A stretch of 64,000 nucleotides of DNA. It comes from Spirochaetota bacterium (GTDB lineage Bacteria > Spirochaetota > Spirochaetia > Treponematales > Treponemataceae). The stretch lies in the NCBI GenBank assembly GCA_023438065.1, contig JAEXRH010000008.1, positions 1-64,000 on the forward strand. The letters run 5' to 3'. The notes under the pieces are model-generated. The model made no database searches. It had not been told where the DNA came from and saw only the letters and a program-made list of their open reading frames with translations. Position 1 is the first letter of the stretch; each line of letters opens with the position of its first letter. Shown piece after piece: positions 43,167 to 51,051 of this stretch. The position numbers were made by a program, and so were the translations under genes.

Positions 43167-44531
43167 ATGGTCCTTCTCGCGGTCGACGACGACGTTACGC
43201 AGCTTACGCTTCTCGAGCGATTCGCGCGGAACCTCGAATATCCCAAGGTTGAGTTCCATAAGGCGCGCGACGTGCAGTCGTGTCTCGACGTCATATCGAA
43301 GGTCATCGTCGATCTCGTCATTACCGATATACGCCTCGCGGAAGAATCGGGGTTCGAGGTTCTCAAGGCGGTCCTGGAGATCAACCCCTATATTACGGTG
43401 ATCGGCATGACCGCCGAGGGAGACGCGCGCGAGGCGGTTTGCCTTCTCAAGGCCGGGGCCGACGATTATCTCGTGAAGCCGATCAGGATGGACGACTTCT
43501 CGCGAGCGGTGCTCCGCGTGAACGAGCGGATCGCCCTGGTGCGCGAGGCGCTCCTTCCTCCCGCTTCCGGTCCCGCCGCGATGCCCGCCGACTCGGGGAT
43601 CGTGTATAAAAGCGACGTGATGGCGGGCGTTCTCAGTATCGCGACCCGCGCCGCCGCGAGCTCGGCCACCGTTCTCGTATCGGGAGAGAGCGGGACCGGC
43701 AAGGAACTCGTCGCCCGGTTCATCCATGACCGGAGCGGGCGCAAGGGCCCCTTCGTCGCGGTAAACGTGTCGGCCCTGCCCGAGACCCTCGCCGAGTCGG
43801 AACTTTTCGGCCACCGGAAAGGATCCTTCACCGGGGCCGACTCCGACCGCGTCGGGCGATTCGAGGAAGCGGCCGGCGGCACGCTCTTTCTCGACGAGAT
43901 CGGCGACATCAGCCCCCAGCTTCAGGTAAAGCTCCTTCGAGCGCTCCAGTTCGGCGTCATCGAGCGCGTCGGCGAGAACGTTCCGCGCAAGCTCGACGTC
44001 AGGATCGTCGCGGCGACGAACCGGGAACTCGTAGCGATGATCGCGGCAGGGACCTTCCGCCGGGATCTCTACTATCGTATCAAGGTCATCGAGATCCACC
44101 TCCCGCCGCTCCGGGAGCGAAAGGAGGATATCGGCCTCCTTGTCGACCGGTTCATCGAGAAGATCGCGAAGCGCGACGGAAAGGACGTGCGGGGGATCAC
44201 CCGCGAGGCCTTTGACGCGCTCGCCCGGCGCTCGTTCCCGGGGAATATCCGCGAGCTCGAGAACGATATCGAGCGGGCCGTCGCGCTCGCCCGAAGCGAT
44301 TACATCCGCGTGGAGGACCTGCCCGAGGAGGCCGAGTCCGCGGTCGACGAGAAGGGCTGCGTTCCCGAGATCCCCGCGGGCGGATACGAGGAGGCGATGC
44401 GGTCCTTCGAGCGGACGCTCATAACCCGCGCGCTCGAGCGTTCCCGGGGGAATAAAAGCGCCGCGGCGCGAGAGCTCGGGATAAGCGAGCGTCACCTGCG
44501 GTCCCGGCTCGAGCATCTCGGGGACGCGTGA
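43167..44531 (+). CDS. NtrC-family sigma-54 activator response regulator
   Basis: 454 residues in three domains. The receiver (1-125) has DDD at 7-9, the phospho-acceptor Asp54 in VITDIRL and the Lys in DYLVKPI. The AAA+ domain (about 145-385) has Walker A GESGTGKE at 172-179, GSFTGA at 219-224 in place of the usual GAFTGA, and LDEIGD as Walker B. A Fis-type helix-turn-helix (NKSAAARELGISERHLRSRL) ends the protein. Ser for Ala in the sigma-54 contact loop is a known mild variant. ATG at 43167 follows ACGGAGG. No histidine kinase is nearby. It lies between the two sigma-54 targets. Confidence 0.95.
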   Translation: MVLLAVDDDVTQLTLLERFARNLEYPKVEFHKARDVQSCLDVISKVIVDLVITDIRLAEESGFEVLKAVLEINPYITVIGMTAEGDAREAVCLLKAGADDYLVKPIRMDDFSRAVLRVNERIALVREALLPPASGPAAMPADSGIVYKSDVMAGVLSIATRAAASSATVLVSGESGTGKELVARFIHDRSGRKGPFVAVNVSALPETLAESELFGHRKGSFTGADSDRVGRFEEAAGGTLFLDEIGDISPQLQVKLLRALQFGVIERVGENVPRKLDVRIVAATNRELVAMIAAGTFRRDLYYRIKVIEIHLPPLRERKEDIGLLVDRFIEKIAKRDGKDVRGITREAFDALARRSFPGNIRELENDIERAVALARSDYIRVEDLPEEAESAVDEKGCVPEIPAGGYEEAMRSFERTLITRALERSRGNKSAAARELGISERHLRSRLEHLGDA

Positions 44532-44581
44532 GCGGTTCGACCGAACGGTCGAATGATCGACCGGACCGTCGTACTATTTTC
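44528..44581. promoter_or_regulatory. Upstream activator sites for the chaperone-usher operon
   Basis: Sites at 44528-44541 (GTGAGCGGTTCGAC, right half exact) and 44548-44561 (GTCGAATGATCGAC) start 20 bp apart, and a left half site (GTCGTA, 44568-44573) is in the same phase on the promoter side. The central site is about 147 bp upstream of the predicted start. The first site overlaps the activator gene's stop codon. The two sites also make an 18-bp palindrome (44536-44553), TTCGACCG-AA-CGGTCGAA. Confidence 0.65.
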
Positions 44582-44674
44582 CGTCGGTACGGGCGACCGG
44601 CCTTCGGGGATTCCGGAAGTTCAAGCCCCGTAATGCTTTGCTCTTGATCGTATGAAGCAAACCATGCCGCTGAT

Positions 44675-44691
44675 TTGGCACGCTTCTTGCA
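44675..44691 (+). promoter_or_regulatory. Sigma-54 promoter of the chaperone-usher operon
   Basis: TTGGCACGCTTCTTGCA is an exact TGGCACG-N4-TTGCA -24/-12 element. +1 is predicted at 44702, a 22-nt leader before the chaperone ATG. Confidence 0.9.
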
Positions 44692-44723
44692 ATAGTTCTA
44701 AGGTAACGGAACAGGAGGCCAGT

Positions 44724-45458
44724 ATGAATCGGTATACCTCTCGCGCATTCATGGTCGCGTTCATCGCGCTTGCCCTCTCGCGAGCCTTCTCCTTCACGAT
44801 GGAGCCGATGAGCGCGGTCGTGACGACCGCGGGCGACGGTCGCGTCGCGACCTTCAGGGTAACGAACGACGGCGACGAGCGCATCGCGATCCGCTTCCGG
44901 GTCGTGTCGAGAAGCATCACCGTTTCGGGCGCGGAGCAAAACGCGGAGGTTCCGGCCGATTTCACGGTCTACCCCGCGCGAACCGTCGTCGAGAAAGGGC
45001 AAACCGTTTCCGTGAAGATACAATGGCGCGGGCCGTCAACGCTCGATCGCGAGCGGTGCTATCGTTTTATCGCGGAGGAGGTCCCGATCGACTCCGGAAA
45101 GGATTCGTCGTCCGGGCTACGCGTGCTCTTCCGGTATATCGCCTCGGTGTATGCCGGCAGTCCGTCCTTCGCCCCCTCGCTCGTCGCGCGCGTGCAGCCG
45201 ACGGTAGACGCGCAGGAAAAAGGCATACTCTCGATCGAGATAGCGAATACCGGGACCCGCCACGTGATCGCGGGCAACCTCGAGATCGATCTCGCGTATC
45301 CCGACGGATTCGTCTATACGATACGATCCGACGAGATTTCCCCGCTAAACGGCGCCAATTACCTTCCCGGCTCGACGATTCGCGCGAGCGCGCGTCGCGG
45401 ACAAGACTTCCGGGACGGAAGCTTCGAGGTAAGCGTCCGGTATGAAAGCGATTACTAG
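44724..45458 (+). CDS. Periplasmic pilus-assembly chaperone (CU type)
   Basis: 244 residues with a signal peptide (about 1-24, cleavage near FSFTM). The mature protein looks like a two-domain Ig-fold chaperone. The first domain has VVTTAGDGRVATFRVTNDGDERIAIRFRVV, the strand-A/G region of PapD-like proteins; VSVKIQWRGPSTLDRERCYRFIAEEVPI matches the family strand with the Arg that binds a subunit C-terminus. The second domain (about 145-240) is beta-rich with IANTGTRHVIAGNLEI. AACAGGAGG precedes the ATG. It overlaps the usher gene by 17 bp. Confidence 0.85.
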   Translation: MNRYTSRAFMVAFIALALSRAFSFTMEPMSAVVTTAGDGRVATFRVTNDGDERIAIRFRVVSRSITVSGAEQNAEVPADFTVYPARTVVEKGQTVSVKIQWRGPSTLDRERCYRFIAEEVPIDSGKDSSSGLRVLFRYIASVYAGSPSFAPSLVARVQPTVDAQEKGILSIEIANTGTRHVIAGNLEIDLAYPDGFVYTIRSDEISPLNGANYLPGSTIRASARRGQDFRDGSFEVSVRYESDY

Positions 45459-47916
45459 CGTCCGCGCGACGCTCCTCGCCCTTTTCGCGCTCGCGTCGTT
45501 CCCCGTCCGCGCGCAGGAATCGGTAAAAATATCCGGATCCCCGACGTATCCATCCCCGGAAACCGTCATCGCCGATCTTACGGTCAACGGCATGAGCCGT
45601 GGCTCGGTCGAGTTCGCGATAAGCCCGGAAGGAATGCTCCTCCTTCCCGAACGGACCGTCCGTTCCTCCCTTGAGGGCATCGCCCGCCAGGATACGATCG
45701 ACGCGCTCGCCGCGCGCGACGGCGCGATCAGTTCCTGGGATCTCGAGCGCGCGGGAATCCATTGCGCGTTCGACGCGCGAACCCTCACGCTCGATCTCTC
45801 GGTCGATTCCGGGACCATGAAGAGCTTTTCGCTGACGCCCCGTATCGAAAACGCCCCCGAAGGTCCCGGCGTACGCGTCGAGAACGAACCTGTGTCGCTC
45901 ATCACCGGATTCGGCCTTGCGGCGCGACCTCGCCGCGACGACGATTCATTCGGTTCCCGTTCTTCCGTTCCCGTCGAGTTCGACCTCTCCCCATCGCTGT
46001 ATCTTGACGGTCTCGTGCTCGAGGGATCCACGACGATGGTCTGGGACGGATCGACCTACACGCGCGACCTCGAAACCGCCCGGGCCGTTCTCGACTTTCC
46101 CTCGATCGGCGCGCGGCTCATGGCGGGAACCGTCGACAATCGGCCCGTCGATTTCCAGGGCGGAGCGAGCCTTTGGGGCGTTTCGTTCGCCCGCGAAGGA
46201 GGTTTTCCCGGCTCCGATACCCGCGTCAGGAAGGACACGCAGGACATCGAGATCACGAGGCCCGCGATCGTTTCCGTCGCGGTCAACGGCACCGTGATCA
46301 GGACGGTTTCCCTCGGTCCGGGAACCTATCATGCCTCGGACCTCCCGTTCTCGCAAGGCTTGAACGACGTGACCGTGAGGATCGAGGAGCAGGGGCTTCC
46401 CGCGCGCTCGATCAGGCTCGGCGTCCCGTTCGACCCGGCGATTCTCGGAACGGGCGAGACCGATTACGCCATCGCCTTGGGGGTCGATCGCGCAAGCGCC
46501 GCCAATCCCTTCGGATCGCTCTGGTTCGCGCTCGGGCTCGCTCGCGATTTCGAGGCGGGCGCCGATTTCGCGTTCTCGAACGGTCACGCGCTCGGCGGGC
46601 TTTCCCTCCTTTGGGCGACGACCGCGGGAACGTTCGGGCTTTCAGGCTCGTCGTCCGTTCTCTATGACGGAACGGGCTCGGCGACCGCCGTTCCCGCGGC
46701 GAAGGCGTCCTGGCGCTTCGCGCTCCCTTCCTCGCCGTTCATTCCCCGCGTCGGTATGGCCGCCGAGTGGCGGGGCGAGGATTTTTCCGCCCCGTCCCCC
46801 GAAGACTCCTCCGATCAGGGCGTCGATGACGCGGTTTTGATCCTTTCGGGGCAGGTGTCCCAGCGTCTTCCCTCCGATTTGGGAGCGGTGGGCCTGTACG
46901 TCGACTCCTTCCTCGTCGGGAAGCGAGTCGAGACCTACTCGTTTCAGCTCGGGTATTTCCTGACGACGAAAGCCTTCGTATCGCTTTCGGCGAACGGCGG
47001 ATTCGACCGAACCTCCTCGGGGACGATAGAGCCCCGCGCGTCCTTCGTGATCGCGTGGACTCCGCCGGGGGCACCGGCCGTCCAGTACCGGAACGACGGC
47101 GCGGGCAAGACCGACTCGATCGACGCGTCGATGACCTTGGGCCGCGACGGGGAGATCGGCCTCGGCGCCCATTACTCGAATATCGTCTGGGCGGCGCAGG
47201 GAGACCGTTCGGCGGGATTCAACGCCCGGTACGCGGGCGAAACCGTCTCGGCCTCGTCCGCGCTCTTTTACGAATCGCGGGAGGACACCGGAATGACGAC
47301 GTATGCCGGCGATGTAGCCGCCTCGTCGAGCCTCGCGATCGCGGGCGGGCGGGCCCTCTTCGGAAATCCCCGGGGAGAAAGCGTCGCCATCCTCGATCCT
47401 GCCGCCGCGCTCCTCGGAACCCGGGTGACGCTCGTGCCCGAGGACGGCCCGGTGACGGAAAGCGACACGGGCCGCGCGACCCTGATTCGGGGATTGCGGC
47501 TCTATCGACCGTACGCGGCGACCGTCGAGCTTCCCTCGAGCGACGCCGAGAGACGGCCTTCGCCCGATTCGATACGCTTCGTGCCGGCCTACCGGTCGGT
47601 GACCATCGTCCCGGTCACCCTCGCGCCGTCGGTTTCCGTCCGTGGCGTCGTCCTCGGCGCGGCGGGCAAGCCGCTCGCGGGACTTTCCGGTGATCTCCTG
47701 GACGAAAGCGGCACCGCGATCTCCGGCGGGGGAACCTTCACCGACGAGACGGGAGCGTTCGAGTGCTACGGGATCGGTCCCGGCCGCCACGAGATACGCT
47801 TCAGCGACGGCTCCGTCGTCCGGTTCTCGGTGCCCGCGGGCATGAACGAGGGAACGATGGATCTCGGGCGCATCGCGGTCGAGAGCCCCGAAGGGGGCAA
47901 GGGAGGAATCAGATGA
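45442..47916 (+). CDS. Outer-membrane usher (FimD/CsuD-like)
   Basis: 824 residues, the usual usher length. After a signal peptide (about 1-25), an N-terminal domain has VIADLTVNGMSRGSVEFAI. Residues about 130-670 form a barrel with amphipathic strands; the plug region has VAVNGTVIRTVSLGPGTYHASDLPFSQGLNDVTVRI, typical of the usher middle domain. The C-terminus (about 720-824) has a carboxypeptidase-regulatory-like fold (VSVRGVVLGAAGKPLAGLSGDLLDESG). It exports and orders subunits presented by the chaperone. It overlaps the chaperone (17 bp) and the next gene (ATGA), so the three are coupled. Confidence 0.9.
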   Translation: MKAITSVRATLLALFALASFPVRAQESVKISGSPTYPSPETVIADLTVNGMSRGSVEFAISPEGMLLLPERTVRSSLEGIARQDTIDALAARDGAISSWDLERAGIHCAFDARTLTLDLSVDSGTMKSFSLTPRIENAPEGPGVRVENEPVSLITGFGLAARPRRDDDSFGSRSSVPVEFDLSPSLYLDGLVLEGSTTMVWDGSTYTRDLETARAVLDFPSIGARLMAGTVDNRPVDFQGGASLWGVSFAREGGFPGSDTRVRKDTQDIEITRPAIVSVAVNGTVIRTVSLGPGTYHASDLPFSQGLNDVTVRIEEQGLPARSIRLGVPFDPAILGTGETDYAIALGVDRASAANPFGSLWFALGLARDFEAGADFAFSNGHALGGLSLLWATTAGTFGLSGSSSVLYDGTGSATAVPAAKASWRFALPSSPFIPRVGMAAEWRGEDFSAPSPEDSSDQGVDDAVLILSGQVSQRLPSDLGAVGLYVDSFLVGKRVETYSFQLGYFLTTKAFVSLSANGGFDRTSSGTIEPRASFVIAWTPPGAPAVQYRNDGAGKTDSIDASMTLGRDGEIGLGAHYSNIVWAAQGDRSAGFNARYAGETVSASSALFYESREDTGMTTYAGDVAASSSLAIAGGRALFGNPRGESVAILDPAAALLGTRVTLVPEDGPVTESDTGRATLIRGLRLYRPYAATVELPSSDAERRPSPDSIRFVPAYRSVTIVPVTLAPSVSVRGVVLGAAGKPLAGLSGDLLDESGTAISGGGTFTDETGAFECYGIGPGRHEIRFSDGSVVRFSVPAGMNEGTMDLGRIAVESPEGGKGGIR

Positions 47917-48842
47917 AAGGCATATCCGCGCGCATGGCGCGTTCCGCGCTCGTCTTCGCGGCGGCCCTTTTGGCCATGACCGAAACGGTCGCCCTGACGA
48001 TCAAGAATATTCAGTCCCCCGCGGCGCTCATCTATTCGCCTGACCGATCGGTCCAGACGACTGGGCGGGTCAGGGTTTGGCATGACGGGTACTCGGGATC
48101 GTTCGGCATCGTGTTCACCGAGACATCCTTCGCCCCAGCTCCGGGAACGGCGTCGCAAAAGCTCTCGTACGGACTCTACGTTCCCGATACCGCGCCGACG
48201 TACCGGCTTTCGCTTACGGGCAATCCCTCCGCCGCGAGCGAGATGATCGTGGGCTACTTTCCCCCTCCGAGCGAGACGAAGAAACCGTACGTCGACGCGG
48301 GCTTCGCGGTGATCGTATCCCCCGCGACGATGCCCGCGCCGGGAACCTACACCGCGACGATTCGCGCCGACCTCTATCATTCGGGCTATCCGCCGACGGG
48401 CGCTCCCGTCGACAGCCTGAGTTTCTCGGTCGTCGTGACCGTCCCGTCGATCGCCGATCTCTCGATCGTCCCGAAGGGATCCGCGTTCTCGGTCTCGTCC
48501 ACGAACGCGACGCTTTCGTTCGGCATCCTGTCCGCCGGCTCCTCGCGCGATATCGATCTTCTCGTCCGGTCGAACGTGCGTTACTCCGTCTCATTGAACT
48601 CCTCGTCTGGAGGCTCGCTCCTTGAGGCGACGAGCGGGGAAACCGTTCCATATACCCTGACGGTCAACGGCGCGCCGCTCGTCCTTTCGGCGGGGAGCGC
48701 CGGTTACGCGGCCCTTAACGCCGACCCCACCTTCGGCGTCCCGAAGGTGTACGCGCTCGCCGTCACGATCGGCTCCTTTTCCCGGTTGCCCATCGAGGGT
48801 ACCTATACCGATCTCATCACGGTGAACGTCCTCGGCCCGTGA
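47913..48842 (+). CDS. Two-domain fibre tip or adhesin subunit candidate
   Basis: 309 residues. A signal peptide (about 1-27) is followed by a first domain (about 28-180, FGIVFTETSFAPAPGTASQKL and a Pro/Tyr-rich region) and a second beta-rich domain (about 185-309), with TLSFGILSAGSSRDIDLLVRSNVRYSVSLNSSSGGSL and a final YTDLITVNVLGP strand. The second domain resembles the SCPU subunit in its pattern. Two-domain end subunits with a fibre-joining C-terminal domain fit a tip adhesin. The function is inferred from position. Start overlaps the usher stop (ATGA), GGGAGGAA upstream. Confidence 0.7.
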   Translation: MKGISARMARSALVFAAALLAMTETVALTIKNIQSPAALIYSPDRSVQTTGRVRVWHDGYSGSFGIVFTETSFAPAPGTASQKLSYGLYVPDTAPTYRLSLTGNPSAASEMIVGYFPPPSETKKPYVDAGFAVIVSPATMPAPGTYTATIRADLYHSGYPPTGAPVDSLSFSVVVTVPSIADLSIVPKGSAFSVSSTNATLSFGILSAGSSRDIDLLVRSNVRYSVSLNSSSGGSLLEATSGETVPYTLTVNGAPLVLSAGSAGYAALNADPTFGVPKVYALAVTIGSFSRLPIEGTYTDLITVNVLGP

Positions 48843-48930
48843 GCCGGAACCGCGCGCCAACCGGGCAAAAAAAGTCGTGCGTCGTGAGCCGCTTCCCTGC
48901 TATACTACTCGAGCTCACGGGAGGCGGATC

Positions 48931-49854
48931 ATGAACGTAGGCATCGTCGGCGCGGGGAACATGGGCGCGTATCACGCGCGGATCATCGGCGGGATTCCCG
49001 GTCAGCGCGCGGTCGCGATCGCGGGGAAGGGCGCGGCCCGCGCGGCAGAGGTCGCGCGGGAGCTCGGCATCGACGCGCGCGGCGATTGGAGGACGATGCT
49101 CGACGATCCCGGGATCGACCTTATAGACGTCTGCGCGCCGACGGAAGCGCACGCCGCCGTCGCGATCGCCGCGATGAAGGCGGGCAAGCACGTCATCGTC
49201 GAGTATCCCGTATGCTCGACCATGCGCGAGCTTGCGGCCATGCGCGCGGCGAGCGCGAAGACCGGCCGCGCGTGCGTGCCCGCCTACTACGGTCGGTACC
49301 ACTCGCAATATCGCCATCTCTTCGAGCTCGCGCGCTCGGGCTCGCTCGGCGCGATCACGGGCCTTGCCATATCGCGGAGAAGCTCCCCGGTCTTCAGGTC
49401 CTCCGACATCGTGAACGACCTCGTCGCGCAGGATATCGATTTCATGGTCAGGCTTCTCGGAAAGCCCCGCGGGATCAAGGCGATGCGGCGGGGAGATTCC
49501 TTCGCTGCGTTCGAATTCCGTTATCCCGGCCTCGTCGCGACGATCGAGGGCGCGACCGACATGCACGAGGGCTTCCCGTTCTCGACGTATCATCGCGTCT
49601 CGGGCACGCTCGGGAACGTCGAGCTTTTCTGGCGCTTCGGCGCGAACGGCCCCGAGTCCCGGCTCTTCGCGAGCGACTCAGGCGGTTGCTCGTCGCCGAC
49701 GGTCGCCGACTATGACCCCTACGACCGCGAGCTTCGCGAAATCCTCGCCGCGATGGACGCCGGGATCGCGGACGACGAGGCCGGGATCGCGACCGTATAT
49801 GATTCCGCGGCGGTCGCCTTCAGGTGCCGGTCTCTCGCGCGGAAGGATCGCTGA
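48931..49854 (+). CDS. Gfo/Idh/MocA-family oxidoreductase
   Basis: 307 residues. The NAD(P)-binding fold starts GIVGAGNMGAYHARII (GAGNMG at 6-11), and the family motif for cofactor and substrate binding is GKHVIVEYPVCST, with Tyr-Pro instead of the common Lys-Pro (EKP). The C-terminal half is the beta-sheet substrate domain. It probably oxidises or reduces a sugar or inositol-like compound. The Tyr in place of the catalytic Lys makes its activity doubtful. The ATG at 48931 follows GGGAGGCGG, and TATACT near 48901 is a possible -10. Confidence 0.85.
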   Translation: MNVGIVGAGNMGAYHARIIGGIPGQRAVAIAGKGAARAAEVARELGIDARGDWRTMLDDPGIDLIDVCAPTEAHAAVAIAAMKAGKHVIVEYPVCSTMRELAAMRAASAKTGRACVPAYYGRYHSQYRHLFELARSGSLGAITGLAISRRSSPVFRSSDIVNDLVAQDIDFMVRLLGKPRGIKAMRRGDSFAAFEFRYPGLVATIEGATDMHEGFPFSTYHRVSGTLGNVELFWRFGANGPESRLFASDSGGCSSPTVADYDPYDRELREILAAMDAGIADDEAGIATVYDSAAVAFRCRSLARKDR

Positions 49855-49872
49855 TCCCGGCGTGCTTTTCCC

Positions 49873-49901
49873 TTGCGCGAAAGCCTCTCACATTCTATTA
49901 T
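49873..49901 (+). promoter_or_regulatory. Promoter for the nucleotidyltransferase-like gene
   Basis: TTGCGC at 49873-49878, a 17-bp spacer and TATTAT at 49896-49901. The gene starts 24 nt after the -10. Confidence 0.6.
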
Positions 49902-49925
49902 TGACCAGAAGGACGGATCGCGATC

Positions 49926-50612
49926 ATGAAAGTTGCGTTCGATGAAAAGGACGGTTTTACCCGCTATCTCGTGAGCGACTTCGACGACAAGTACGAACGG
50001 CTCCTCGAGATGTGCTTTTACGAGAAGACGAAGGACGGCTATTCGAAGCGCTACCCCGCCGGGTCGAAGTACCTCGACCGCATGATGCGCCGGTACTCGG
50101 AGTACGCGAGCGAGATGTTCGACCAGCTCGGTTACTTTACCGACGTCCCTTGGGAAAAGGGCCTCGACGCCTTCTGCTCGCTCCTCGAAGGATCGGGCGT
50201 CGACTGGTGGCTTACCGGAAGCTGCGCCGCGTGCATCAGGGGCGTACCGCTAAACCCCCACGACGTCGACGTCATGGTCGACTCCGCGGACGTCCCCGCG
50301 CTCACCGAGATCCTCAAGGACGCGCTCATCGAGCCGATCGCCGACACGAACGGTTGGCTCACGAAGGATTTCGGCGTCGTCTTTCTCCACTGCAGGATCG
50401 ACATCGCCTCCGACCCGAGCCCGGCGCTCGATTGCCCGAATCCCGCGGATTGCGGCCCGTATGCCCGGTCGCGGCTCGAGACCGTCACCTGGCGCGGTCA
50501 CGCGATCAAGGTTCCGCCGCTCGAGCTTCAGATCGGCGTCAATCGCGCGCGCGGACGCGTCGATCGCGTCGAGCTCATGGAACGCTTTCTTTCGGGCCCG
50601 CGCGCCCGATAA
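49926..50612 (+). CDS. Nucleotidyltransferase-superfamily protein
   Basis: 228 residues. WWLTGSCAACIRGVPLNPHDVDVMVD has the GS and D-x-D pattern of the pol-beta-like nucleotidyltransferase fold, with the metal-binding Asp pair in HDVDVM; VVFLHCRIDIA may give the third acidic residue. Its first 70 residues are a helical, acidic region of unknown role. The family includes AbiEii-type toxins and kanamycin transferase relatives, but no partner antitoxin gene is present. An own promoter is seen. Confidence 0.6.
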   Translation: MKVAFDEKDGFTRYLVSDFDDKYERLLEMCFYEKTKDGYSKRYPAGSKYLDRMMRRYSEYASEMFDQLGYFTDVPWEKGLDAFCSLLEGSGVDWWLTGSCAACIRGVPLNPHDVDVMVDSADVPALTEILKDALIEPIADTNGWLTKDFGVVFLHCRIDIASDPSPALDCPNPADCGPYARSRLETVTWRGHAIKVPPLELQIGVNRARGRVDRVELMERFLSGPRAR

Positions 50613-50627
50613 ACAGGAGATACGGTC

Positions 50628-51041
50628 ATGTGGAAACTCTTCGCGCTTCTGTCGGCGGTCTTCGCCGCGCTCACCTCGATCCTCGCGAAGTTCGGGATGA
50701 AAGGCGTCAACTCGAATCTCGGAACGGCGGTCCGCACGGTCGTCGTCCTCGTCCTCGCCTGGGGCATCGTCGTCATGACCGGCCAGGTCCGCGGCCTCAG
50801 GGACCTCACGAGGCAGAACTGGATCTTCCTCGCCCTCTCCGGAGTCGCGACCGGCCTCTCCTGGCTCTTTTACTTCAACGCGATCCAGAACGGTCCCGTC
50901 TCGAAGGTCGCCCCGATCGACAAGTTCAGCGTCGTCCTCACGATCGTCTTTTCCTTCGTCATCCTCGGCGAGGCCGTGACCGCGAAGACAATCATCGGCG
51001 GCATCCTCATCGCCGCGGGCACCTTCGTGCTGATCCTCTGA
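50628..51041 (+). CDS. Single-domain EamA-type membrane transporter (DMT superfamily)
   Basis: 137 residues with about five membrane helices: one EamA domain (WIFLALSGVATGLSWLFYFNAIQNGPVSKVAPIDKFSVVLTIVFSFVILGE). Most EamA proteins have two fused copies; single-copy ones must dimerise. A drug- or metabolite-exporter role is the family's typical function. ACAGGAGATACGGTC precedes the ATG, 15 nt after the previous stop. Confidence 0.8.
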   Translation: MWKLFALLSAVFAALTSILAKFGMKGVNSNLGTAVRTVVVLVLAWGIVVMTGQVRGLRDLTRQNWIFLALSGVATGLSWLFYFNAIQNGPVSKVAPIDKFSVVLTIVFSFVILGEAVTAKTIIGGILIAAGTFVLIL

Positions 51042-51051
51042 TCGCTTTTCG

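Noticed and set aside
44536..44553. The palindrome TTCGACCG-AA-CGGTCGAA read as a terminator of the activator gene
   Set aside because: No T-tract follows, and the sequence is better explained by two adjacent GTCGAA-type activator sites phased at 20 bp.
49926..51041. The nucleotidyltransferase-like gene and its neighbour as an AbiE-type toxin-antitoxin or defence pair
   Set aside because: The neighbour is an EamA membrane protein, not an AbiEi-like regulator, and there are no other defence genes around.
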